Part shown: piece after piece, positions 1-9,129 of the stretch
Layout: each line of letters opens with the position of its first letter
Numbering within the stretch: the first letter of the stretch is position 1
Assembly (NCBI GenBank): GCA_964542585.1
Contig: CAZIUI010000011.1
Coordinates: forward strand, 23,683-87,682
DNA: 64,000 nt
Reading direction: 5' to 3'
Source of the DNA: CAYYUA01 sp964542585
GTDB taxonomy: Bacteria > Bacteroidota > Bacteroidia > CAILMK01 > CAYYUA01
Notes under the pieces: model-generated
What the model saw: the letters and a program-made list of their open reading frames with translations, nothing else
Database searches by the model: none
What the model was told of the DNA's origin: nothing
Translations under genes and position numbers: made by a program

Positions 1-3000
1 CAAGTTTTAGCATTGTTGGTGGGGATACATTAGGCTGTAAACCTCATACTGCGTTGTTTAATAACAATTCTAAAAGTTCTACTTCCTACGTATGGGAGTT
101 TGGAGATCCGAATAACAATGTGATCTCAACCCGTGCTGATACCAATGTAGATTTTACTTACAAAAAAGCTGGTGAATATGCCGTGTACCTTGTGGGTAGG
201 GATAGTGTTACCAATCCTTTAACCAATACCAAGGAATTCTGCTCAGCTACTTTCCCTGATACCACTTTACAGGACAAAAAAATTGTGAAAGTAAGAGGTC
301 AACCTACCAGTTCCTTTACCGCTATTACCAGTTGTAATAAGCAAGTTAGCTTTCAAGAAGACGCTAAGTCAACTCCTACCTCATCCATAACTAAATACAA
401 GTGGCAATTTGATACCCAGGGCTCCAGCACCCAAGCTGACACCAACTTTACTTTCTCAAAGCCTGGTAATTATACTGTAGACCTGATTGTCACCAACAAG
501 GCAGGCTGTAAGGATACAGCAAGCCAGCAGGTAAGTATTCCTTTTATCCCAAATGCTAAATTTAAAGCCAAAAATGCCTGCGTTGGTCAAAGTATAAATT
601 TCCAGGATCAATCAATGGTTAAAAAGGATTCCATCCAAAAATGGAAATGGAAATTCGGTGATGGTGACACTAGCTCAGCTGAGAATCCCTCGCATTCTTA
701 CAGTATCGCGGGTAACTACACGGTTCAGCTAACTGTCACTTCCTTCAGCGGATGTAAGGACACTGTATCCCAAACCCTTAATATTCCAGGTAAACCCTCG
801 GTAGCTTATACTATTAACCGAAAGTGCTCTAACCAAGATTTAAACCTTCAAAATAACACCACGAGCGATAGCGGGTCCTTAAGTTACCAATGGGAATTTG
901 GAGATGGCACAACAGCTAGCACTGCTATGCCTAGTAAAACATACAGTAGCTCAGGGAATTATCAGGTAGAATTGGTAGCAGATGTGAAATACACCACCTT
1001 AACGTGTACGGACTCCCTTTCTAAAAACGTCACCATTGATCCCACGCCAAATTCCCAATACAGTGTAAGTAACACTTGCTTGAATAAAACTGTAAACTTC
1101 ACTAATCAAAGTACTATTCCAAGTGGATCCATCAGTTCTTATCAGTGGTCATTTGATGATGGAGGTTCCAGCTCGCAAAAAAGCCCGGATTACCAGTATG
1201 CTAATGACGGGAGTTACAAACCTGAACTGATCGCAACTTCCGCAGAGGGATGTGAAGATACGGCTCAACAATCCCTGCAGGTTCACCCTGTGCCCCAAGC
1301 TAGTTTTACTGCTAATAATGCCTGTGAAAATGATACCATTAACCTGCAAAACAATACCACCCTTAAGCAGGGGACGCTAACTTATGATTGGGCTTTTGGG
1401 GATGGCACAACAAGTACCAAAACCAGCCCTGACAAAGCTTATAGCTCGGATGGCAATTATCAGATCGAGGAAATAGCCACTTCCGGCAAAGGTTGTAAGG
1501 ATACTGCTAATCAATCAATTACGGTTAACCCACGTAGTAGTCCGTCTTTCAGCTTTTCTGATGATTGTGAAAAGGATACAGTGAGTTTTACCAATAATAC
1601 CACAGGCCCTGGTGGGCTAAGCTATGATTGGGAATTTGGAGATGGCAGCAGCAGCACATCAGCAAACCCACAGAAAGTTTACAGTACCGATGGTAACTAC
1701 CAGGTGAAGCTTATTAGTACAACACCTAGTAACTGTAAAGATAGTTTGACCAAAACCATTGCTATATTTCCTAATCCTGATCCGGGTTACACGGTAACAA
1801 ATAACTGTGTTGATGCTGCTGTCTCATTCCAAAATAACACAACAGTAGACAGTGGAAGCCTATCTTACCAATGGCAATTTGGAGACGGTAATTCCAGTAC
1901 CGTAGCTAATCCGTCTAATACCTATACCAGTTATAAGTTTTTCAACGTCTCGCTCACCGCTAATACAAATGAAGGGTGTTCAGCTGATACGACAGGTTCA
2001 ATTCGGCCTTTCCCGCTTCCCACTGCAACTTATACCGTTCAGGATACTTGTGAGCAACAGCCGCATTTTTTCCAAAATAACAGCTCCATCGCAAATGGCA
2101 GTGTTAGTTATCAGTGGGATTTTGATGATGGAAGCCAGAGTACCAGTACTAGCCCAATGCATCAATACGCTAGTCAGGGCACCTATCAACCTCAGTTGAC
2201 TGCTACCAGTAATAAAGGGTGTATCGATTCTGTAACCCAATCAGTAGAGGCTTTTAATAAACCAATAGCCCAATTTGGGTTTACCAATAAATGTCAGCCT
2301 CAGGCTATCCCTTTCCGCGATCAGTCGGTAACTAGTTCCGGTAATGCTATTCAGGCCTTTAATTGGGACTTTGGGGACGGGAACAGTAGTTCAAAGGAAA
2401 ATCCCGACTATACTTACAATAAGTTTGGTACATACAATGTAACCTTAGTGGTAACCAATAACCGCTCCTGTAAAGACACCACCCAACAAAAAGTAAACAG
2501 CTATGCAAAACCTACTGCTGATTTCACGGCTCCAGTGGTTTGTGAGACCCAAGCCACGCCTTTCCAGGATCAGTCGAGCATAGCAAGCGGAGGTATCACG
2601 ACCTGGTCATGGGAGTTTAATGCACCTGGGGGTACATCCAGCCGCGTCAATCCTAGCTTTACCTATCCGGATGGCGGCAGTTATCAGCCCCAGCTTATTA
2701 TCACAAGCAATGAAAACTGCCGGGATACGATTTCTAAGGTTGTAACAGTGAATCCGATTCCAGAGCCAGGTTTTACTGTCAATGATACCTGTTTTAACCA
2801 ACCAACGTCCTTTGAAGATACAAGTAGCATTCAATCCGGTAGCATTGCTAATAGGGAATGGGTGCTAGGTGATGGGACCACTGTTAGTAACCAAACGACC
2901 TTTACGTATACTTATCCCGGTCCAAAAACCTATCAGTCCAAGCTTAAAGCCATTTCTATCAAAGGATGCATTGATTCCGTTTCTAAACCGACAAGGGTCC

Positions 3001-5327
3001 AATTTTTACCCCAAGCAGACTTTAGCAGCGATACCGTCTGCAGTAATAAGCCCACAACCTTTACCGATTCTTCCGCTGTTAAAAAGTCAAGTATTGTCTC
3101 ATGGGAATGGAAATTTGGTGATGGTTCACAATCCAGCATTGCCAATCCACAGCACATTTACCGAAAAGGAGGGCAATATCCTACCCGTTTAGTGGTGAGG
3201 TCATCCAAAGGCTGTTTAGATACGAACCGGCAAAATACGCAGGTTTATTTCAAGCCGGAAGCTGGTTTTGCGGTTGATTCTATATGTTTCCCGGATACGT
3301 CATCGTTCACTGACACCAGTGTTGTAACAAATAGCTCGTTTCAGCAGTGGTCTTGGGATTTTGGGGACGGTTCGTCCGCAAACGTGCAAAACCCTGACTA
3401 TGCTTATGATACCTTTGGTAGTTATGAAGTCAAGTTGGTAGCTACAACATTACAAGGATGTAAGGATACAGCCAGGGATACGGTTAGGGTGAACCCCAAA
3501 CCTGTTTCGGATTTTGCTTTTGAGGACACCTGCCAACCCAACCCCGTTAATTTCCGGGATCAAAGTCAAGTGGACACCGGGCGTTTAGTGGCTTATAAGT
3601 GGCAATTTGGCGAAGGGGATACCAGTACCAAGCCCTCGCCTGTCCATCCTTACGATACCTTTGGCCGTTTTGAAGCTTCGCTTGCGGTTAGAACTGAAAA
3701 AAATTGCAGGGATACGGCTATTCAAACAGTGGAAGTTTTTCCAAAGCCAGTTGCAGGCTTCACGGTTGATAACGTTTGTCGTATTGATACAGCTATTTTC
3801 CAAGAGACTTCCTCAGTTGCTGGTAACAGTTCCCTGCAGGATTGGGACTGGCAATTGGGTGACAGTACATCAGCAAATGGAGATTCACTAAGCTACACCT
3901 ACGCAGTTGCAGACACTTATGATGTCGAAATGATAGTTACTACTACAGATGGTTGTAAGGATACGGTGGTGAATCCTCTTACCATTTATCCCATGCCGCA
4001 GAGCCGGTTTATAACCAATGACTCTTTACAATGCCTGGAATCAGAAAACTTTAGTTTTACCAATGAAACCACCATTAAGTGGGGATCCAGTAGTTACAAT
4101 TGGAGGAGTTTCAGGTTGATAGACTCTTCGTTATCTGACCAGGCTACGAGTTTAGATTATCAGCGTCAATTTAGGGATACCGGAGATTATAAAGTGGAAT
4201 TGAAAGCCATTTCTAACTTCAATTGTTCAACCAGAGATAGCCAGGTTGTTAAGGTTTACCCTGATCCTCAAGCAACTTTTACTGTGAACAATGGTTGTAT
4301 CAATGATCCATTAAAGTTATTGGACCGCAGTCAAGTAGGAAAGGGAGTCGTTGACAGTTGGCTTTGGAAACCTGGAAATGGTAACTTAAAAATCCAACAA
4401 GATCCCCAGGCAAGCTATGATACAGGTGGTATTTATCCGATACAGCTAGTTGCAACCACTAACGCGGGCTGCGATGATACGGCTCAGCAAAACAACCGCA
4501 TTTATGGTAAACCAGAGCCGGCAACCATGAGGCGGGTAACCGTGAAAGAAGATTCTTTTGCAAGAATTGAGTGGGAGCCTTCTCCTAGTCCTAATCCCGG
4601 TTTCTACGAAATTTACCGCTCTAATACATCGCCCACCACCAGTGGCTCGCCATTGGGAACTTTCCAACCGAATAATACAGTTGTACGGGATTTCAATGTA
4701 ATGGTAGATTCCCAGGATTATTACTACACCCTCAATTTTGTAGATAGTTGTGGTATCCCTTACCCGTTTAACAACTTTGGCCGCACGATTCATTTGGACG
4801 TTGAGACCGATGTCCGCTTTCCAGAGTTATCTTTTAATTCTTACGAAGGATGGCCAAGGGGTGTTAAGGATTACCAGGTTCAGTGGAGTAGTAATCGTAC
4901 TGTTGGTTTTGAGCCTGTGAAGGCCGTTGATACCAATGAGTTCAAGGATAGCTTAACAAGAGGGTTTGGGAATCCGTACTGCTACCGAATTGTAGCCCGT
5001 AAGGCCGATTCGACCTCGGTGATCAGTGTCTCCAATGTAAGCTGTGTGAATTCAGATTCTAAAATTTATATCCCTGAAGCGTTTTCCCCCAATGATGATA
5101 ACCACAATGACCTTTTTAGGCCTAAAGGGAGTTTTGTGTTAGATTACAACATTAAGATCTTTAACCGTTGGGGTGAAAAGATATTCGAGAGTAATGACAG
5201 GCAAAAAGCTTGGGACGGAAAGTATAAGGGAGAAGAAGCACCAACTGGTATTTATCAATATCAAGTAATAGTACAGGGAACAGAAGATGTTATATCCAAG
5301 TCAGGGACTGTCACCCTTATCCGTTAG
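1..5327 (+). CDS. PKD-repeat cell-surface adhesin with T9SS type B sorting domain (5' partial)
   Basis: This is a very large secreted surface protein whose reading frame is open at the left edge (codons run in frame from base 3), so the signal peptide and N-terminus lie outside the window. The visible part is about 1,774 residues. It is built from roughly 18 PKD modules spaced about 80 residues apart, each with a recognisable W-x-F-G-D-G or W-x-F-D-D-G core and a following C-K-D-T strand; the last few modules are degenerate. An Ig/FN3-like stretch follows (about 4530-5060). The end is a gliding-motility-associated C-terminal domain with IPEAFSPNDD, FNRWGEKIFES and APTGIYQYQV, which is the type B signal for export by the type IX secretion system. 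PKD arrays in such proteins usually act as stalks for adhesion or glycan contact. The exact ligand cannot be read from the sequence. Confidence 0.93.
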   Translation, partial: SFSIVGGDTLGCKPHTALFNNNSKSSTSYVWEFGDPNNNVISTRADTNVDFTYKKAGEYAVYLVGRDSVTNPLTNTKEFCSATFPDTTLQDKKIVKVRGQPTSSFTAITSCNKQVSFQEDAKSTPTSSITKYKWQFDTQGSSTQADTNFTFSKPGNYTVDLIVTNKAGCKDTASQQVSIPFIPNAKFKAKNACVGQSINFQDQSMVKKDSIQKWKWKFGDGDTSSAENPSHSYSIAGNYTVQLTVTSFSGCKDTVSQTLNIPGKPSVAYTINRKCSNQDLNLQNNTTSDSGSLSYQWEFGDGTTASTAMPSKTYSSSGNYQVELVADVKYTTLTCTDSLSKNVTIDPTPNSQYSVSNTCLNKTVNFTNQSTIPSGSISSYQWSFDDGGSSSQKSPDYQYANDGSYKPELIATSAEGCEDTAQQSLQVHPVPQASFTANNACENDTINLQNNTTLKQGTLTYDWAFGDGTTSTKTSPDKAYSSDGNYQIEEIATSGKGCKDTANQSITVNPRSSPSFSFSDDCEKDTVSFTNNTTGPGGLSYDWEFGDGSSSTSANPQKVYSTDGNYQVKLISTTPSNCKDSLTKTIAIFPNPDPGYTVTNNCVDAAVSFQNNTTVDSGSLSYQWQFGDGNSSTVANPSNTYTSYKFFNVSLTANTNEGCSADTTGSIRPFPLPTATYTVQDTCEQQPHFFQNNSSIANGSVSYQWDFDDGSQSTSTSPMHQYASQGTYQPQLTATSNKGCIDSVTQSVEAFNKPIAQFGFTNKCQPQAIPFRDQSVTSSGNAIQAFNWDFGDGNSSSKENPDYTYNKFGTYNVTLVVTNNRSCKDTTQQKVNSYAKPTADFTAPVVCETQATPFQDQSSIASGGITTWSWEFNAPGGTSSRVNPSFTYPDGGSYQPQLIITSNENCRDTISKVVTVNPIPEPGFTVNDTCFNQPTSFEDTSSIQSGSIANREWVLGDGTTVSNQTTFTYTYPGPKTYQSKLKAISIKGCIDSVSKPTRVQFLPQADFSSDTVCSNKPTTFTDSSAVKKSSIVSWEWKFGDGSQSSIANPQHIYRKGGQYPTRLVVRSSKGCLDTNRQNTQVYFKPEAGFAVDSICFPDTSSFTDTSVVTNSSFQQWSWDFGDGSSANVQNPDYAYDTFGSYEVKLVATTLQGCKDTARDTVRVNPKPVSDFAFEDTCQPNPVNFRDQSQVDTGRLVAYKWQFGEGDTSTKPSPVHPYDTFGRFEASLAVRTEKNCRDTAIQTVEVFPKPVAGFTVDNVCRIDTAIFQETSSVAGNSSLQDWDWQLGDSTSANGDSLSYTYAVADTYDVEMIVTTTDGCKDTVVNPLTIYPMPQSRFITNDSLQCLESENFSFTNETTIKWGSSSYNWRSFRLIDSSLSDQATSLDYQRQFRDTGDYKVELKAISNFNCSTRDSQVVKVYPDPQATFTVNNGCINDPLKLLDRSQVGKGVVDSWLWKPGNGNLKIQQDPQASYDTGGIYPIQLVATTNAGCDDTAQQNNRIYGKPEPATMRRVTVKEDSFARIEWEPSPSPNPGFYEIYRSNTSPTTSGSPLGTFQPNNTVVRDFNVMVDSQDYYYTLNFVDSCGIPYPFNNFGRTIHLDVETDVRFPELSFNSYEGWPRGVKDYQVQWSSNRTVGFEPVKAVDTNEFKDSLTRGFGNPYCYRIVARKADSTSVISVSNVSCVNSDSKIYIPEAFSPNDDNHNDLFRPKGSFVLDYNIKIFNRWGEKIFESNDRQKAWDGKYKGEEAPTGIYQYQVIVQGTEDVISKSGTVTLIR

Positions 5328-5358
5328 AGAAAAGGACGAACATCAAACTAGGAAGGTA

Positions 5359-5592
5359 CTATACGTCTAGAATAACTTTTTGTTTTTTATATTTAGACTT
5401 TCGGTACCAGAGATAACCCAGAATGCCGACTATTGAAAATTTCATGGCAACCAATGCCATTAGGCTACCCACAATAATGTTGGATTGATAAGCAGCTGAT
5501 TGCGTTTGTGTTACGCTTTCTTCTCCGGTAACAGGTAGTCCTGTAAATAAAAGCATTAGAAAGCAACAACTTAGCAAAGTATAATACCTCAT
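5359..5592 (-). CDS. Small membrane protein next to cytochrome oxidase subunit III
   Basis: This 77-residue protein has an N-terminal hydrophobic segment that looks like a signal peptide (LLSCCFLMLLFTGLPVTG), a short polar stretch, one central transmembrane helix (about residues 38-62) and a basic tail with Y-R-K-S-K-Y-K-K-Q-K. It lies 5 bp downstream of the subunit III gene on the same strand, so it is probably co-transcribed with it. I do not recognise a family. The position suggests a small oxidase accessory or assembly protein, but that is inference from context only. Confidence 0.6.
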   Translation of the reverse strand: MRYYTLLSCCFLMLLFTGLPVTGEESVTQTQSAAYQSNIIVGSLMALVAMKFSIVGILGYLWYRKSKYKKQKVILDV

Positions 5593-5597
5593 AAGCG

Positions 5598-6224
5598 CTA
5601 GTTAAAAATCCAAAGGATTAAAAAAACAAAAATCCATAGGCCATCTACGAAATGCCAATATGTACTACAATTTATCATGGGCTTTTGGTTCCTTGAGTGG
5701 ATCACAAAATGCCCTGATAACCACCTAATTCTAAGTAAAAAAACAAGGCCTCCAATAATATGTAGCGCATGAATCCCCGAAATGATGTAAATAAATCCCA
5801 ATGCGGGATTATTACTTAAGCTTACCTCAAGCTGAAAAAGCTGATACCATCCAGCCGCCTGAGACAGTAGAAAAGCGCTACCAAGGAGCAACGTAAACAA
5901 AAGCCCGTCCCGTAATTGATTAATTTCATCTTGCCGAACCGCTAACCTCGCCCTGTGTAACATTCCTGAGCTACTAATTATTAAAAACGTGCTCAGGAAA
6001 AATTCCCAGGGAATATTAAAAGGAACGGCTTGGCTTTGAGCAAAAAGTAGCACATGGGCTGTCAGTAGTCCTGTAAAAACAATGGTGATGGTTCCAAGGA
6101 AGCCCCATAGCATGAATTGCTTTGGATCCATGCGTTGATCTTCCTTTTCTACATTGATAGTAATGGTCTGAAAAGCTGGATTCTCAGGCTTTTTTTCTTT
6201 CTTTTTTTTGCCCTTAAAAAGCAT
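5598..6224 (-). CDS. Cytochrome c oxidase subunit III-like protein (heme-copper oxidase)
   Basis: This 208-residue integral membrane protein starts with a lysine-rich cytoplasmic tail (KGKKKKEKKPE) followed by about five transmembrane helices. The helix containing S-G-I-H-A-L-H-I-I-G-G and the C-terminal T-Y-W-H-F-V-D-G-L-W are hallmarks of subunit III of heme-copper oxidases, the non-catalytic subunit that stabilises subunit I at the inner membrane. Subunits I and II are not in this window. The gene is the third of four minus-strand genes packed with very short spacers or overlaps (pRiA4b-like, miaA, this gene, small membrane protein). The length fits the short five-helix bacterial form. Confidence 0.88.
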   Translation of the reverse strand: MLFKGKKKKEKKPENPAFQTITINVEKEDQRMDPKQFMLWGFLGTITIVFTGLLTAHVLLFAQSQAVPFNIPWEFFLSTFLIISSSGMLHRARLAVRQDEINQLRDGLLFTLLLGSAFLLSQAAGWYQLFQLEVSLSNNPALGFIYIISGIHALHIIGGLVFLLRIRWLSGHFVIHSRNQKPMINCSTYWHFVDGLWIFVFLILWIFN

Positions 6225-6239
6225 AATAGTTGGAGGTTA

Positions 6240-7223
6240 TTAAAACAATGCATGATTAGTGGCAAAGGTTGACAAATAACCCGTCTTATCATTTATAGCT
6301 TTTGACATAGCTGAAAATTGATTTGGTTCAAACCAGAGGGAATCCTTATTGCGCCGAAACCAGGTTATCTGGCGCTTGGCAAATTGACGCGTATGTGCTT
6401 TGAATTTTTGCACCGCTTCTTCAAAAGAGGTGTAACCTTCAAGGTAATCAAAAAATTCTTGATAGCCGACTGTCTGTAATACGCTATAATGCCGAAAAGG
6501 ATAAAGTTCCTTTACTTCCTCGAGAAGTCCTTCTTTAAGCATCTCATCACAGCGGTAATTGATACGTTCGTGCAGGGTTGCCCTGGGTAAAGCAAGCGTG
6601 AGACTCAAGACCTTGAAATTTTTTTGAGATGACGGGCTTTTTTGCCAATACTTGGTAATGGAATAGCCTGTAGTGAAGTAAATTTCAAGCGCCCTCAAAA
6701 TTCTTGCAGGGTTAGAGGTTTCAATTGCCTTATAAGCCTCGGGATCAAGTTCAGCTAGTTTAGTAGCTAATGCTGTTTTTCCATGTTGATCCAGTTGATC
6801 CTGTAATTTTTCTCTTATGCTAGGATCCGGAGCAGGTAATGGATCTAGGCCTTGTAACAAGGCTTTAAGGTAAAGACCGGACCCGCCAACTACTAAAGCA
6901 ACATCCCGATGTTTGAATACCTCTTCTAAAAAATCCAGCCCTTCCTGCTCAAAATCTGCCGCTGATACCGGATTATGAATGGAGTGCGTATCTACAAAGC
7001 CATGAGATACGATGGCTAATTGTTCCTTTGATGGTTTAGCTGTTCCAATGTTTAATTCTTGATAACATTGCCGGGAGTCAGCTGATAGGATTTTAGTACC
7101 AAGGGCTTGGGCTAAAGTTACAGCCACCTCGGTTTTACCAACGGCTGTTGGCCCGTTGACAACGATAACCCACGGCTGGGCGGTTTTTCCACTTCCCTGT
7201 GGCTCAGGTGTAGAGGTTGTCAT
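6240..7223 (-). CDS. miaA: tRNA dimethylallyltransferase MiaA
   Basis: The enzyme adds a dimethylallyl group to N6 of A37 in tRNAs that read codons beginning with U. The Walker A motif G-P-T-A-V-G-K-T lies near the N-terminus and is followed by S-A-D-S-R-Q-C-Y, the substrate-binding V-G-G-S-G-L-Y-L-K-A-L, and a C-terminal T-R-Q-F-A-K-R-Q-I-T-W-F-R-R. The longer open frame (to 7280) runs well into the upstream gene. I chose the ATG at 7223, which gives MTTSTPEPQ and about 327 residues, near the usual family length. It overlaps the upstream gene by 20 nt, suggesting coupled translation. Confidence 0.95.
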   Translation of the reverse strand: MTTSTPEPQGSGKTAQPWVIVVNGPTAVGKTEVAVTLAQALGTKILSADSRQCYQELNIGTAKPSKEQLAIVSHGFVDTHSIHNPVSAADFEQEGLDFLEEVFKHRDVALVVGGSGLYLKALLQGLDPLPAPDPSIREKLQDQLDQHGKTALATKLAELDPEAYKAIETSNPARILRALEIYFTTGYSITKYWQKSPSSQKNFKVLSLTLALPRATLHERINYRCDEMLKEGLLEEVKELYPFRHYSVLQTVGYQEFFDYLEGYTSFEEAVQKFKAHTRQFAKRQITWFRRNKDSLWFEPNQFSAMSKAINDKTGYLSTFATNHALF

Positions 7224-7773
7224 CGTCATAAGGCTCAGTACCGTTCTCATCGTCTTGGAAATCATCACTATCCTGGCCAAGGTTAAGACCTTGCTGCTTT
7301 AGCTGCTCTATCAATTCCTGATCCTCATCTGATAAGGCTTCGGGATAGTGACTTTGCTCTCCATACTGGTCAGGGGATGTACCTGCTTCTTCTACCAGCA
7401 CAGGATATTCCCAATTCGGATTGGGCGCTGCTATAGCTATAAGCTCCAAGTAAAACGTCCACAGCAAGATAAAATCATAAACGTAAACCAATCGTGCTTC
7501 CGGTTGCGTCAGTTTATCCTCCAATCTTAGGGATCCCATGGTTGTGGGTGCATTTTCATCACCCATGTCCATTAAAGTGAGCTCTTCACCTTTTTGCCAA
7601 GAGGCATCGCTGATATAAAAAGATGCAAGCTGGGCATCATCAAAATTGACAGCACTTAAAACGGCTAAGTGGAGCGCCTCAAAAGTGTAGTCCCCGGGAA
7701 TATCGATGATCCGTTCAAAGGCTTCATCGTCCGGCATGGTTATACTAAAGCGGTAAATCTGCTGATCTGCCAT
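7204..7773 (-). CDS. pRiA4b ORF-3-like (IS1096 TnpR-like) family protein
   Basis: This acidic protein of about 189 residues opens with a domain (I-Y-R-F-S-I-T-M...W-R-type strand pattern, then F-E-A-L-H-L-A-V, V-Y-V-Y-D-F) of the plasmid pRiA4b ORF-3 family, named from plasmid and IS-passenger members but widespread on Bacteroidota chromosomes. The C-terminal third (L-S-D-E-D-Q-E-L...D-D-D-N-L-Y-T) is low-complexity and acidic. The start is taken at the ATG at 7773 (MADQQIYRF), because upstream residues do not fit the fold. It heads the four-gene minus-strand cluster with miaA. Its molecular role is not known, and I see no transposon ends around it. Confidence 0.8.
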   Translation of the reverse strand: MADQQIYRFSITMPDDEAFERIIDIPGDYTFEALHLAVLSAVNFDDAQLASFYISDASWQKGEELTLMDMGDENAPTTMGSLRLEDKLTQPEARLVYVYDFILLWTFYLELIAIAAPNPNWEYPVLVEEAGTSPDQYGEQSHYPEALSDEDQELIEQLKQQGLNLGQDSDDFQDDENGTEPYDDDNLYT

Positions 7774-8004
7774 AAAAAATCGTAGTAAGGTTTTAGAAAG
7801 CAAGTTAAAAGGTTCGGATGAATTTTGAATGCGTAAACGTTGTATAAAGTAGGATTTTCAATAAGCTTGTAATCCAATCATTAAAATTTTATTAAAAAGC
7901 AACTTTACAACCTATTGAAACGTCTTTACGACAGTTAACACTGAAACAAGGTCTTTTAAAATTTAGTGAAAATGATGGTACCACGCTTTGGTGTTTTAGG
8001 AAGT

Positions 8005-8036
8005 TTTGTAAATGACTATTTAATATATTATATTTG
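8005..8036 (+). promoter_or_regulatory. Bacteroidota-type promoter for the CAP-domain lipoprotein gene
   Basis: A TTTG at 8005-8008, a 20-bp spacer and TATATTTG at 8029-8036 match the Bacteroidota -33 (TTTG) and -7 (TAnnTTTG) boxes at normal spacing. A second -7-like TAACTTTG occurs at 8088-8095 without a good -33 box. The stretch 7774-8187 otherwise holds no gene. Confidence 0.6.
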
Positions 8037-8120
8037 TAAGTCTTAATCTATTTGCATAGCGTATTTTTAGCTTTTTTTATAATAAAATAACTTTGATAAA
8101 AAAGTCATTTTTAATAAAAA

Positions 8121-8140
8121 TCAATTCAATTCAATTCAAT
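8121..8140. repeat. TCAAT pentanucleotide tandem repeat, four copies, in the 5' leader
   Basis: Four perfect copies of TCAAT lie between the promoter and the start of the CAP-domain lipoprotein gene. A fifth, degenerate copy in inverted form (AATTGA) follows. Slippage in such a tract would change leader length and could alter expression. Confidence 0.85.
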
Positions 8141-8187
8141 AATTGAAAATTACCCAAATGTGCCATAACCAAAAAGCTCTAAATTTT

Positions 8188-8886
8188 ATGAGAAGATTAG
8201 CCTTCCTTTCCTTCTTTGCATTTGCCGTTGTTCTATTTTCTTGCAGCGATGAAAATGGTGATGATACCTACACCCCGAATCCTGGTAACAACCCTTCTGA
8301 TTCTACCAACAATCCGTCCGATTCAACGAATAACGGAGATGATACCGTAAACAAGCCGGCTGATACTCTTCCTCTGAAAATCGGATGTAATAACAGCAAG
8401 GAAAAGAAATTGATCCGGAAGATCAGAAACTACAGGGATAGCAAGGGCCTCAAAGAAATTCCCCTATCCCAATCAATGACGACAGTTGCGGATTATCACG
8501 TTGCTGACCTCAATAAATACACCCCGGAAAAAGATAGGGAAAACTGCAACCTGCACACCTGGTCCTCAAACTGGGACTGGCCCGGATGCTGCTACAAACC
8601 CGACCATTCCAATGCCTCATGCATTTGGGACAAGCCAAGGCAAATCACCAATTACACCGGTAACGGGTATGAGATAGCTTACTGGTCAGGTGGCGCCGAA
8701 GCGGATCCTCAAACAGCCCTAGAAGTATGGAAGCGTTCATCAGGACACAATAATATTATTATTAATAAAGATACTTGGTCTGATGTAGAATGGAATGCTA
8801 TAGGGGCAAGTATCTCTGGAAATTATGCGGTTGTTTGGTTTGGTAAAAAAGATGATTCGGCAGGTAAGCCTGAGGATTGTTCCTAA
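8188..8886 (+). CDS. Secreted CAP/SCP-domain lipoprotein
   Basis: The chosen start gives a lipoprotein signal peptide, MRRLAFLSFFAFAVVLFSC, ending in a lipobox cysteine followed by acidic S-D-E-N-G-D-D, so the protein is probably anchored on the cell envelope. An ATG at 8158 would add ten residues before it. A low-complexity Pro/Ser/Asp/Asn linker with the repeat N-P-S-D-S-T-N follows. The C-terminal domain (from about residue 75) contains I-R-N-Y-R-D-S-K-G-L, S-G-H-N-N-I-I and W-N-A-I-G-A-S-I-S-G-N-Y-A-V-V-W-F-G, the signature of the CAP (cysteine-rich secretory, SCP) fold. Five to seven cysteines suggest disulfides. CAP proteins have varied roles, so no specific function is assigned. Confidence 0.82.
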   Translation: MRRLAFLSFFAFAVVLFSCSDENGDDTYTPNPGNNPSDSTNNPSDSTNNGDDTVNKPADTLPLKIGCNNSKEKKLIRKIRNYRDSKGLKEIPLSQSMTTVADYHVADLNKYTPEKDRENCNLHTWSSNWDWPGCCYKPDHSNASCIWDKPRQITNYTGNGYEIAYWSGGAEADPQTALEVWKRSSGHNNIIINKDTWSDVEWNAIGASISGNYAVVWFGKKDDSAGKPEDCS

Positions 8887-8940
8887 AAAAGGCGTTAGCC
8901 TCTAATGCTGGATTTGAAATGTTGTAGCGCTACTAAAAAA

Positions 8941-8980
8941 GAAAAGCCCAATTGTACGTACGGTTGGGCTTTTCTTTTTT
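8941..8980 (+). terminator. Rho-independent terminator, probably bidirectional
   Basis: The inverted repeat GAAAAGCCCAA / TTGGGCTTTTC (8941-8974) is followed by a T run on the plus strand and preceded by an A run. It sits between the convergent CAP-lipoprotein gene and serine hydrolase gene, so it can serve both. Confidence 0.88.
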
Positions 8981-9129
8981 GCCATACCAGTTTATTTAGA
9001 ATTGTTGATAACTACCATTAAGAATGAAAAAACGCTTGGAAATAGTTGTAAAACAGGAAAAGGTATTTGAATGAGAAAATTAACAAGGTTCTATACTGAA
9101 AGGGGTTACCACGTTTACAAATAGCTAGA

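Noticed and set aside
1998..2834. Opposite-strand frames of 70-80 codons inside the PKD gene
   Set aside because: They are shadows of the strongly coding plus-strand frame with no own start context or domain.
300..4500. Regularly spaced similar DNA segments, possible CRISPR or satellite array
   Set aside because: The spacing is about 240 nt and the similarity is at protein level (PKD modules in one open frame), with diverged DNA and no short identical repeats.
7204..7773. pRiA4b ORF-3 / IS1096 passenger name suggesting a mobile element
   Set aside because: No transposase, inverted repeats or target duplication are visible around it; the family is common on chromosomes.
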